Shown here one piece after another: positions 1-6,574 of a stretch of DNA of 11,266 bases. The notes under the pieces are model-generated. The model made no database searches, was not told the DNA's origin, and worked only from the letters and a program-made list of their open reading frames with translations. This stretch comes from Verrucomicrobiota bacterium (GTDB taxonomy: Bacteria; Verrucomicrobiota; Verrucomicrobiia; Limisphaerales; AV2), in the NCBI GenBank assembly GCA_003218935.1, contig QHPA01000005.1:1-11266 (forward strand), read 5' to 3'. The first letter of the stretch is position 1. Every line of letters starts with the position of its first letter. A program made the position numbers and the translations under genes.

Positions 1-1
1 G

Positions 2-199
2 GAGCTGGAGATCTTTCAACTCATCGGCCAGGGCGTCAGCACGCGCAAGATTGCCGATCGATTGGGTCGCAGCATTAAAACGATTGAGACCCACCGGACC
101 CGCATCAAGGAAAAGCTTGCGGTCAAATCTGCCGCCGAGCTGGTCCACCGCGCCACCTGCTGGGTGGAAAGCGACCGAGGGGCATTGGATGCCAGGTGA
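2..199 (+). CDS. LuxR/NarL-family response regulator, C-terminal HTH domain (5' partial)
   Basis: The reading frame is open from the window edge for 65 codons and ends at TGA 197-199. The visible part is a GerE/LuxR-type helix-turn-helix: ELEIFQLIGQG, then STRKIADRLGRSIKTIETHR as the scaffold and recognition helices, then RIKEKLAVKSAAELVHRA. This is the usual DNA-binding end of NarL/FixJ response regulators, where the upstream part is a phosphoacceptor receiver domain. The receiver is outside the window, so a stand-alone LuxR protein cannot be excluded. The residues after the HTH (TCWVESDRGALDAR) form a short unstructured tail, as is normal for the family. Its target genes are not visible. 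Confidence 0.85.
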   Translation, partial: ELEIFQLIGQGVSTRKIADRLGRSIKTIETHRTRIKEKLAVKSAAELVHRATCWVESDRGALDAR

Positions 200-275
200 C
201 GCAATCAGAGTATTGATTTGAAGGGTAGGGTTTCAGCCCATTGTTGCCCCAAGGAGGGGATAAGAAAGTTTTGGC

Positions 276-497
276 GTGAAACGCGCCAGACCAGAGACCA
301 GAGATCCACTCATTGAACAATGCTACGACGTGATCGAGGAGGCCAGGATTTTGAGGCAGGACATCCGGGCTTCTCTAGCGCTCCACCGAATGCTCCTAAA
401 AGAACTGCACGATTTGTCGCGATCCTGGATTTGTCGGGCCAAGCCCACGAGCTTTTCATACCCGCCGGCGACCCCGCTTGAGGCTCGCCAGAATTGA
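276..497 (+). CDS. Possible small helical protein, unknown function
   Basis: A 73-codon frame opens at GTG 276 and is closed upstream by an in-frame TAA at 261-263. A good AAGGAGG sequence lies at 251-257, but it is about 18 nt from the GTG, farther than usual, and no better start exists between them. The product is charged and predicted helical around DPLIEQCYDVIEEARILRQD and ALHRMLLKELHDL, with a less ordered, proline-containing end. It has no motif I recognise. It follows the response-regulator gene by 76 bp in the same direction and could belong to the same transcript. It could equally be a chance ORF in an intergenic stretch. Confidence 0.35.
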   Translation: MKRARPETRDPLIEQCYDVIEEARILRQDIRASLALHRMLLKELHDLSRSWICRAKPTSFSYPPATPLEARQN

Positions 498-596
498 CAC
501 CTTCGCGCGTCCGGCCTGGCGTTCCAACCGGATTTGGTACCGGAAAAGGTGTTTGACTCCGCCCAGGTCAGGCCGCCTACTTTGCGCCTGAATCGT

Positions 597-1377
597 ATGA
601 GCGACCCGGCCCAGATTTTGCGCGATTTCAAACCAACGAGGGAGTTCTTTATTGGGATCGACTCCGACGGCTGTATTTTCGACAGCATGGAGATCAAGCA
701 CAAGGAATGTTTCGCGCCGATGTTCATCAAACATTTCGAGCTCCAGGCCGTCAGCAAATACGCCCGCGAGGTGTGGGAGTTTGTCAATCTTTACTCGAAG
801 ACCCGTGGAGCAAACCGCTTCCCCGCCCTCGTCCGCGCGCTCAACCTCTTGCGGGAACGTCCACCGGTGAAAACTCGCGGCGTGAAGGTGCCGGACACGA
901 AGGCCCTGGACGAGTGGATCGCGCGCGAAACGAAGCTTGGGAACGCCACACTCAACGCTGAGGTAAAGAACGGCAACCGAGGGCTGGAACAGGTCAAGCG
1001 CTGGTCCGACGCCGTCAACGCGCAAATCGAAGACATCGTCAAGGGGGTGCCGCCGTTTCCGCTGGTGCGCGAGTGTCTGGACAAGATCAATCAGAAGGCG
1101 GACGCCATGTGCATTTCGCAGACGCCCGCCGAAGCGCTCAAGCGCGAGTGGGCCGAGCATGGCATCGACAAATTCGTGAAGATGATCGCCGGCCAGGAAA
1201 TGGGTACCAAGACCGAGCACATCAAGTTCGCCGCGGTCGGCAAATACGCAAACGGCGTGGGAACGGCTCTATAAGGAAGGCCTCGGACGTTTCTTCGCCG
1301 GCACCTATGCCGGCGCTTATGAAAACGCTCTCGTCAAGGAGTTCGACGCCTGCCTGCCGGAGAAACCGAATTGGTGA
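597..1377 (+). pseudogene. HAD-superfamily hydrolase, disrupted by internal deletion/frameshift
   Basis: The ORF from ATG 597 encodes a HAD-type phosphohydrolase. Motif I is the nucleophile loop DSDGCIFDS (residues 22-30, Asp22 and Asp24), with a large cap region after it. Motif II is the Ser/Thr of CISQTP, and the motif III Lys is probably in the GTKTEHIK stretch. The frame then runs ...GKYANGVGTAL to a stop at 1272-1274. From TGG 1258 the +1-shifted frame reads WERLYKEGLGRFFAGTYAGA and on to PEKPNW, ending at TGA 1375-1377. This looks like the normal C-terminus of the same family. The segment that should lie between, carrying the motif IV acidic block (usually GDxxxD), is absent. A deletion of roughly 100-120 nt, not a multiple of three, would explain both the shift and the loss. 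The truncated product should be inactive. A longer TTG start at 534 is open, but the 21 extra residues look non-coding. Confidence 0.8.
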
Positions 1378-1490
1378 TCTGTCGTCAGACCCATTGTTCA
1401 CCACTGCGTGAATTCCTGACCGGCGTAGCGTAGCCGTCCCCTCGGCGAGTCTTTAAAACACCAGCGTGCTTGTCCGGTGGAAGCCGCGGG
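1378..1490. other. Intergenic region between convergent HAD remnant and phosphoesterase
   Basis: A 113-bp gap between two converging genes. It contains CGTAGCGTAGCCG and GAAGCCGCGGGCTACG-like GC-rich stretches but no clean stem-loop with a T run, so no terminator is called. Nothing else is recognisable. Confidence 0.5.
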
Positions 1491-2396
1491 CTACGACCGC
1501 CAGTTCAACGATCTGGTTTTCCCGTCGCCTCCACGATTCCCGCCGAACGCGTTCAGTTTCAAATCGACTCCCCGTGACGTGAACACCGCGTCCACCCAGC
1601 CGACGGGTTCCTCGTCGCTGAAGTTGTAGCCTACCGCCGGAATATTGATCAGGTGAATCCCGTCCTCCTGGCTGAAGGCGTATTTGTGCGAGTGGCCGTA
1701 AAAGATTGCTTTCACCTTCCTCTGCGGCCGGACCAGCTCGAAAAGACGTTGGACGTCGAGGAGTTCTCCGTCCCCGTCGCCGAGCGTATGATGAACAAAA
1801 AGGATCGTCGTCCGCCCGTCGGAAGTCTCCAGGTAGCGAGTGAGCCAGTCTCGTTGGGCTTTTCCCAAGAGGCCGGCGGCTTTGTTCGTGTAAAGCAGCG
1901 AGTCGAGGATGATGAAGCGAAGCGCTGAACGCTCAACGACGAGCACGTGTTTGCCGGCAATCTTTTGACGTGTGCCTGATGGGTTGCCGAAAACCTTGAA
2001 GAAATGATCGCGGTCATCGTGGTTGCCCAACCCGATGTAAACAGGCGCCTGCCCGGCCAACGGCGCGAGCAACTGCTTGAACGCCTCATAGTCCGCCACT
2101 TCACCCGTCAGCCTTGCGGCATCACCATCGATAATCACACCCTCCGGGCGGGTCTCGATCACTTGCGGAACAATGCTCTTCAGATTCTGCCAAGGAAAGA
2201 AGCCGCGATACTCGTTTTCCGCTTCCGCTGGAACGTGGGTGTCCGAGAGCAGCGCGAAGTGGACGGGCTTTCCATCGGCTGAAGCATCATCACCAACCAG
2301 GCCCGCTTCTCGAATCAACGTGACACCCGCCAGCGCTTTGGCGGTCGTGAACAGAAACCGTCTCCGGTTTACGGGTTGATAAAAGACGCCGGGCAT
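1491..2396 (-). CDS. Calcineurin-like metallophosphoesterase with Tat-type leader
   Basis: A 301-residue product with the dinuclear-metal phosphoesterase signature in order: D52-T-H54 in LLSDTHVP, G91-D92 in IIDGDAA, G124-N-H-D127, H202-H203 in FVHHTLG, and G234-H-S-H237. All expected metal ligands are present, so it should be catalytically competent. Its substrate (phosphomonoester or phosphodiester) cannot be told from sequence. The N-terminus NRRRFLFTTAKALAG (residues 10-24) has a twin-arginine pair followed by a moderately hydrophobic stretch. That is consistent with Tat export or a membrane anchor, placing the enzyme outside the cytoplasm. The start ATG at 2394-2396 keeps this leader intact. 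It is divergent from the ferredoxin gene at 2675, and no operon partner is visible. Confidence 0.88.
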   Translation of the reverse strand: MPGVFYQPVNRRRFLFTTAKALAGVTLIREAGLVGDDASADGKPVHFALLSDTHVPAEAENEYRGFFPWQNLKSIVPQVIETRPEGVIIDGDAARLTGEVADYEAFKQLLAPLAGQAPVYIGLGNHDDRDHFFKVFGNPSGTRQKIAGKHVLVVERSALRFIILDSLLYTNKAAGLLGKAQRDWLTRYLETSDGRTTILFVHHTLGDGDGELLDVQRLFELVRPQRKVKAIFYGHSHKYAFSQEDGIHLINIPAVGYNFSDEEPVGWVDAVFTSRGVDLKLNAFGGNRGGDGKTRSLNWRS

Positions 2397-2497
2397 ATTG
2401 GTTCATCGGTCAGACATTGACGGACACTTAAGGCCTTCAAACGACTTGAAGCAAGAGTGCTTTTCGCCCCGTTTTCGTCAGTCTCCCCTCTCTCCAG

Positions 2498-2530
2498 CTC
2501 TCTCCCCGCTCGTTCCTCGCGGGAAGAGAG
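2498..2530. repeat. Long imperfect inverted repeat (intergenic hairpin)
   Basis: The arm CTCTCT-C-CCCGC (2498-2509) pairs with GCGGG-A-AGAGAG (2519-2530): 11 of 12 pairs with one C/A mismatch and a 9-nt loop. It has no T-run directly after it, so it is not a classic terminator by itself. Its CTCTCC/GGGAGAG composition is typical of dispersed intergenic palindromes in GC-rich genomes. That it belongs to a genome-wide family is an inference. Confidence 0.6.
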
Positions 2531-2532
2531 GG

Positions 2533-2553
2533 AAAAACGCCCTCGGCGTTTTT
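2533..2553. terminator. Perfect hairpin with A-tract/T-tract arms, terminator-like
   Basis: AAAAACGCC (2533-2541) and GGCGTTTTT (2545-2553) are perfect reverse complements around a 3-nt CTC loop. A GC-rich core followed by a T run is the form of an intrinsic terminator, and the symmetry makes it bidirectional. The position is odd: it lies upstream of both flanking genes rather than after one. It might attenuate the ferredoxin transcript, block read-through, or be part of a mobile palindrome together with the hairpin just before it. Confidence 0.5.
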
Positions 2554-2674
2554 CAGGCCGAGCACAACTGGACAGAGACCCGACGCTGCAATTCAAAGTT
2601 TGAGACCCGGACACGACCGCGGGAGATTCGGCTGGAGTCATTCTGCCTTTTCCCGCTACGCTCGACTGGCCCGT

Positions 2675-3049
2675 ATGAACGACTCAATCCTGCAGCAAGC
2701 TGCTTCATCACTCGGATTGGAGAGGTATCGCCGCCACATTTTTTTGTGCGCCGATCAGACGGAGCCGAAATGCGCGCCGAAGGAGAAAGGACTTGAATCG
2801 TGGGAATTTTTGAAACGGCGGCTCAAGGAATTGAATCTCCTCGGGCCGCGCCCGTTGGTTTACCGGAGCAAGGTGAATTGCCTGCGGATCTGCACGCAGG
2901 GGCCAATCGCGGTCGTCTATCCCGAAGGCGTCTGGTATCACTCTTGCACACCGGCGGTGTTGGAGCGCGTCATTCAGGAACATTTGATCCAAGGCACAGT
3001 CGTCGAGGAATACTGTTTCGCCCGAAATACGGGCGGGCAGCGCGTGTGA
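2675..3049 (+). CDS. Thioredoxin-like [2Fe-2S] ferredoxin
   Basis: The 124-residue product has the cysteine layout of the thioredoxin-fold [2Fe-2S] ferredoxin family (COG3411, related to the NuoE fold). C25-x7-C33 lies after strand HIFLC, and C69-x3-C73 lies in [10 protein letters not shown]. After these come [29 protein letters not shown], shown here as [10 protein letters not shown] then [18 protein letters not shown], the usual C-terminal helix. Four cluster ligands are therefore in place. The family carries single electrons in the cytoplasm; the partner is not evident. ATG 2675 is preferred because upstream residues of the open frame (from 2600) are Arg-rich and unlike the family. The gene converges with the methyltransferase gene, their stops only 5 bp apart, with no terminator between. 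Confidence 0.85.
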   Translation: MNDSILQQAASSLGLERYRRHIFLCADQTEPKCAPKEKGLESWEFLKRRLKELNLLGPRPLVYRSKVNCLRICTQGPIAVVYPEGVWYHSCTPAVLERVIQEHLIQGTVVEEYCFARNTGGQRV

Positions 3050-3054
3050 CGTGC

Positions 3055-4179
3055 TCAACGGGTTTGCACGAGCACCTCGAACGAGCCCAAATGTTCAGGG
3101 TGCGTGAGGGTTTGAAACTGGCGCGTGCGGGCTGCCGTCCATCCACCGAAGGCGGATTGAGCGTGCCAGGCCGACTCGGCAACCCGCTTCAGGAATTCCG
3201 CCTGCGAGAACAGGCCCTCGGTTTTCAGCCCGGCTGATTCGCCCGCCGATTGCAGCGCGGTGAAATTGACGTGCGCCGTCAGGTCCTGCTCGCCGACGTT
3301 GGCCAGTAAATCGTCGTTCGGTCGGTGACCGTGGTACGCGCGCAAGGTTCCTTTGGCGCGGTGAGGCACAAGGAATTCTTCGGCGGTCAGGCCGTAGTCC
3401 AAAGTCAACAGTGTGCCCTCTTTCAAAACGGTTGCTGCCTGTCGCCACCATTCAACCGCCGCGGGAGAAGTCTCGGTTGTAAAACCGTCGGGCAGCACAG
3501 CGAGCAGTTCGGCCGGCAGGGTCGGCAAATGCCGGCTGCGGAGCGCGGAGCGCGGAGTGTCGAACGCCGCCGGTCCTTGATATTTCCCATCCGGCGGTCG
3601 TCTGACCCAGACAAAATTTTCGGCTTCGCATCCCACGCCCCATTCAAACCAGTTCCGGATTTGCGCGTTCCAGCCGATTCGATGCGCCGGCATGGCATCG
3701 AGCAGTTCGTTGGAAAAAATGACTCCACGAACGCCGCTCGACGGCAGTTTATCCCAGGAATCGAACCAGCGAACTGGGGCGGCGAGCGGCTCCAGGTTTT
3801 TCTTCTGCCACTCGCGTCGCGTCAGCGAGGGTTCGAGAATCCAGTATTCCATTCTTTCCAGCAGGTGGGGCTGGCGCGATTTAAACCAGTTAAGAACGTC
3901 CGCGGCCAGTCGGCCATCGGCCGAGCCGGCTTCGAGCAGTTGGAATCTGTTCAGGCCTGTTTTTTCAACCCAACCGGCGAATTGAAACGCCAGCAGTTCG
4001 CCGAACAGGCTGCCGACGCTTACACTTGTATAGAAGTCGCCGCCTTTGCCTGGTGTGTTCGCTAATCGTTCATAATATCCAAATTCTGGACAATAAAGCG
4101 AAAGCTCCATGAACCGCGCGAACGGAATGGCACCGCAGGCTTCAATCTCCCGGCGGATGATTTCACGCAGTTTGCTCAT
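3055..4179 (-). CDS. SAM-dependent methyltransferase, COG1565 / NDUFAF7 (MidA) family
   Basis: A 374-residue protein that I recognise as the COG1565 family. The N-terminus runs IRREIEACGAIPFARFMELS and YCPEFGYY (29-36), then GGDFYTSVSVGSLFGELLA (47-64). SAM motif I is LLEAGSADGRL (81-91), followed by the conserved IFSNELLDAMPAHR (154-167), LTLDYG (258-263), and RAYHGHR with NVGEQDLTAHVNF. In mitochondria the homologue NDUFAF7 methylates an arginine of a complex I subunit. The substrate of bacterial members is largely unknown. Residues 206-213 (FDTPRSAL) are encoded by a short GC-rich repeat that also occurs at 7061-7082; it sits in a variable region and keeps the frame. The start ATG is at 4177-4179, divergent from the pilT gene 76 bp away. 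Confidence 0.9.
   Translation of the reverse strand: MSKLREIIRREIEACGAIPFARFMELSLYCPEFGYYERLANTPGKGGDFYTSVSVGSLFGELLAFQFAGWVEKTGLNRFQLLEAGSADGRLAADVLNWFKSRQPHLLERMEYWILEPSLTRREWQKKNLEPLAAPVRWFDSWDKLPSSGVRGVIFSNELLDAMPAHRIGWNAQIRNWFEWGVGCEAENFVWVRRPPDGKYQGPAAFDTPRSALRSRHLPTLPAELLAVLPDGFTTETSPAAVEWWRQAATVLKEGTLLTLDYGLTAEEFLVPHRAKGTLRAYHGHRPNDDLLANVGEQDLTAHVNFTALQSAGESAGLKTEGLFSQAEFLKRVAESAWHAQSAFGGWTAARTRQFQTLTHPEHLGSFEVLVQTR
3541..3562. repeat. Short GC-rich repeat, copy 1 (inside the methyltransferase ORF)
   Basis: This 22-bp stretch begins GAGCGCGGA and ends CGGAGTGTCG. The copy at 7061-7082 has the same two ends, and only three middle bases differ (19 of 22 identical). This copy is coding, in frame, for residues 206-213 of the methyltransferase. 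The other copy is intergenic. Internally it is a near-tandem of GAGCGCG units. Confidence 0.55.
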
Positions 4180-4255
4180 GGTGGCAGTAACATTGCTTGC
4201 AGTGGTGAGTCGAATCAGTTAAAAAACCGGTGATTGAGTAACTCAGCACTCATTT
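4180..4255. promoter_or_regulatory. Divergent promoter region of methyltransferase and pilT operon
   Basis: This 76-bp gap must contain both promoters. A weak sigma70-like pair toward pilT can be drawn (TTGCAG 4197-4202, 17 bp, TAAAAA 4220-4225), but it matches the consensus poorly. An 11-bp perfect palindrome TGAGT-A-ACTCA lies at 4235-4245, ending 10 bp before the pilT ATG, where a regulator or a 5' leader structure could act. No Shine-Dalgarno sequence precedes the ATG. Confidence 0.35.
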
Positions 4256-5350
4256 ATGGCCAAAATTGACGCCTTCTTCAATTTGATGTTCGAGCAAAAA
4301 GCCTCGGACCTACACCTCTCCGCGGCCAATTCGCCCATGTTGCGCATCAATGGGGAACTTCACCGGGTCGATTACCCGCCGCTCGACAATGACACCCTCA
4401 AAGCGATGCTCTATGAAATCGCCCCTGACTACAAAATCAAACAGTACGAGGAAACTGGCGACGTGGACTTCGGCTATGAAATCCCGAACGTGTCGCGCTT
4501 CCGCGCCAATTTCTTCAACCAGAAATACGGCTGCGCCGCGGTCTTCCGCCAGATTCCGTCCAAGGTGCTTTCGTTTGAAGATTTTGAAAAATTCGACGCG
4601 CCGCTCCCGGCGGTGTTGAAGAAATTCTCGATGCTGCACAAAGGCCTCGTCGTGGTCACGGGTCCGACCGGGTCCGGCAAATCCACGACCCTGGCGGCCA
4701 TCGTCGATTATTGCAATAAGAACCGCCGCGATCACATCATCACGGTTGAAGACCCGATTGAGTTCGTGCACGAGAGCAAGAACTGCCTGGTGAACCATCG
4801 TGAAGTGGGCGTCCACACAAAGTCCTTTTCGGCCGCGTTGCGCGGCGCGTTGCGCGAAGACCCGGACATCATTCTGGTGGGGGAAATGCGCGACCTCGAG
4901 ACGATCGAACTGGCGCTGACGGCCGCCAGCACGGGGCACCTCGTTTTCGGCACGTTGCACACCCAGAGCGCCGCCAAAACCGTGGACCGCATAATCGACG
5001 TTTTCCCGGCGGATCAGCAGAACAAAATCCGCGCGACGCTGGCCGAATCACTCAAAGGCATTGTGGCTCAAAGCCTGTTCAAGCGCATTGACAAAAAGGG
5101 CCGTGTCGCGGCGATGGAAATTCTGGTGTTCACGACGGCCATTTCCAACCTGGTACGCGAGGGCAAGACGCACCAGATTCCGGGCATGATCCAGGTCGGC
5201 AAGAAACTGGGCAATTCACCGCTCGACGATTCCATCATGGAGCACTTGCGAATGAAGCGGATAGCCGCGGAGGAAGCGTACGACAAGTGTCTTGATAAAA
5301 AGAAATTCCGGCAGTTCCTTGCGACGCCGCCGGATGATGACGATGCCTGA
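4256..5350 (+). CDS. pilT: Type IV pilus retraction ATPase PilT
   Basis: A 364-residue hexameric secretion ATPase of the PilT class. It powers pilus disassembly at the inner-membrane base, giving twitching motility or DNA uptake. The N-terminal PAS-like domain contains KASDLHLSAANSPMLRINGE (15-34). The ATPase core has Walker A GPTGSGKS (136-143), Asp box ITVEDPIEFVH (162-172), Walker B DPDIILVGEMRD (202-213) and His box TGHLVFGTLHT (226-236). The C-terminus has the PilT retraction motif as AISNLVREGK (295-304; the usual form is AIRNLIREGK, so the Arg is Ser here) followed by HQIPGMIQ. The protein ends in an acidic DDDDA tail. It leads a run of same-strand genes and is 15 bp upstream of a second PilT-type ATPase. 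Confidence 0.95.
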   Translation: MAKIDAFFNLMFEQKASDLHLSAANSPMLRINGELHRVDYPPLDNDTLKAMLYEIAPDYKIKQYEETGDVDFGYEIPNVSRFRANFFNQKYGCAAVFRQIPSKVLSFEDFEKFDAPLPAVLKKFSMLHKGLVVVTGPTGSGKSTTLAAIVDYCNKNRRDHIITVEDPIEFVHESKNCLVNHREVGVHTKSFSAALRGALREDPDIILVGEMRDLETIELALTAASTGHLVFGTLHTQSAAKTVDRIIDVFPADQQNKIRATLAESLKGIVAQSLFKRIDKKGRVAAMEILVFTTAISNLVREGKTHQIPGMIQVGKKLGNSPLDDSIMEHLRMKRIAAEEAYDKCLDKKKFRQFLATPPDDDDA

Positions 5351-5365
5351 GCGAAAGGAATTCCC

Positions 5366-6571
5366 ATGCGCCGATCCGAACTGGATTTCATACTGAGCAA
5401 GATGCTGGAATCCCAGCAGGAAGTGTCCGACCTCAATTTCACGGTGGACAAACCGCTGCAGGTGGAGTCGTTCGGCGAGCTGGTGCCGGTGCCGTTTGAC
5501 CCGCCGCTCGAAAGGCTGACTCCATTTCAAACGGAGCTGATTGCGCTCAATTTGATCGGCGGCAACCGCAGGCTGACCGAAGACCTGCTCCGCACAGGTT
5601 CCTGCGACGCCTCCTACACCCTCAGCAACAAAGCGCGGTTCCGCGTCAACGTCTTCTCGCAACGCGCCAATTACTCCATTGTCCTGCGAAAGCTGAACAC
5701 GCAAATCCCGACCATGGAGGACCTGTGCATGCCGGAGATATTCCAGGAGGTGCCGAAGGAAAAAACCGGACTAATCCTCGTTACCGGCGCTACGGGCTCC
5801 GGCAAGACGACGACCCTGGCCGCCTTGCTCAACGAAATTAACGAAGACAAATCCATCCACATCATCACGCTTGAAGATCCGGTCGAGTATGTGCACCCGC
5901 AAAAGAAGGCCACGTTCAACCAGCGGGAGTTAGGAATCGACTTCAACTCGTTTGCCAGCGGCCTTCGCGCCGCGCTGCGCCAGGCGCCTAAAGTGATTCT
6001 GGTCGGCGAAATACGCGACCGCGAGACCGTGGAGATCGGCATGACCGCCGCCGAAACCGGCCACCTGGTCCTGGCCACGCTGCACACAATCGATGCCGGC
6101 CAGACCATCAACCGTATCGTGGGCATGTTTGAAACCGAGGAACAGGAACAAGTCCGCGTCCGGCTGGCCGACACGCTGCGCTGGATCGTCAGTCAGCGGC
6201 TGGCCCCGAGGATGGGCGGCGGACGCACGGCGCTGCTGGAGATCATGGGTTCCAATCTCCGCACCAAAGAGAGCGTTCAGCTTGGAGAAAGCGAAGGCAA
6301 AACGTTTTACGAAATCATTGAGGCGAATTACACGTTCGGCTGGCGCACGTTCGATCATGCGGCGCTCGAGGCCTTCGAACAAGGGTTGATCACCGAGGAA
6401 ACGGCGATGCTCTACTGCACGAAACGCAGCGTCGTCGCGCGCGGCATTGACAACGTCAAGAAGAAGCGGGGCGACTCCACCTCCGACGTGTCCAACCTGC
6501 GCATGAAAAGCATTCAGGAGAGCAAGAAAGCCGGAGCGCCGCCGATTCCCACCACCTTGAAATTGAAATAG
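5366..6571 (+). CDS. Second PilT-family ATPase (PilU-like)
   Basis: A 401-residue paralogue of the preceding PilT, with an AAAGGA ribosome-binding site 6 nt before ATG 5366. The ATPase core is intact: Walker A GATGSGKT (141-148), Asp box ITLEDPVEYVH (167-177), Walker B KVILVGEIRD (209-218) and His box TGHLVLATLHT (231-241). The N-domain is altered, with VSDLNFTVDKPLQV in place of the SDLHL consensus. The retraction motif is not recognisable: the corresponding region reads IMGSNLRTKESVQLGESEGK (293-312). A longer basic, low-complexity tail (KKKRGD... to TTLKLK) follows. This pattern resembles PilU, the accessory retraction motor that acts with PilT. The loss of the AIRNLIRE-like motif makes an accessory rather than stand-alone role likely, by inference. 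Confidence 0.9.
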   Translation: MRRSELDFILSKMLESQQEVSDLNFTVDKPLQVESFGELVPVPFDPPLERLTPFQTELIALNLIGGNRRLTEDLLRTGSCDASYTLSNKARFRVNVFSQRANYSIVLRKLNTQIPTMEDLCMPEIFQEVPKEKTGLILVTGATGSGKTTTLAALLNEINEDKSIHIITLEDPVEYVHPQKKATFNQRELGIDFNSFASGLRAALRQAPKVILVGEIRDRETVEIGMTAAETGHLVLATLHTIDAGQTINRIVGMFETEEQEQVRVRLADTLRWIVSQRLAPRMGGGRTALLEIMGSNLRTKESVQLGESEGKTFYEIIEANYTFGWRTFDHAALEAFEQGLITEETAMLYCTKRSVVARGIDNVKKKRGDSTSDVSNLRMKSIQESKKAGAPPIPTTLKLK

Positions 6572-6574
6572 GCC

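Larger units (their letters stand above)
2397..2674. other. Divergent intergenic region between phosphoesterase and ferredoxin genes
   Basis: This 278-bp stretch separates two divergently transcribed genes and must hold the promoters of both. I see no clear -35/-10 pair. Two strong inverted repeats lie side by side near its centre (separate entries). Open frames across it in several phases are low-complexity (Ser/Pro/Arg-rich) and look non-coding. Confidence 0.6.

Noticed and set aside
456..1220. Minus-strand ORF (254 codons) opposite the HAD gene
   Set aside because: The plus strand shows HAD motifs I and II with sensible codon use; the antisense product is His/Arg/Leu-rich without any motif.
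2600..2674. Upstream extension of the ferredoxin frame
   Set aside because: The added Arg-rich residues do not resemble the family; ATG 2675 gives the expected length.
2398..2796. Plus-strand ORF through the intergenic hairpins
   Set aside because: Its sequence is dominated by the palindromes (Ser/Pro/Arg-rich), and it overlaps the ferredoxin gene in another frame.
4310..4960. Minus-strand ORF (216 codons) opposite pilT
   Set aside because: Antisense to the Walker and Asp box coding sequence; no recognisable domain.
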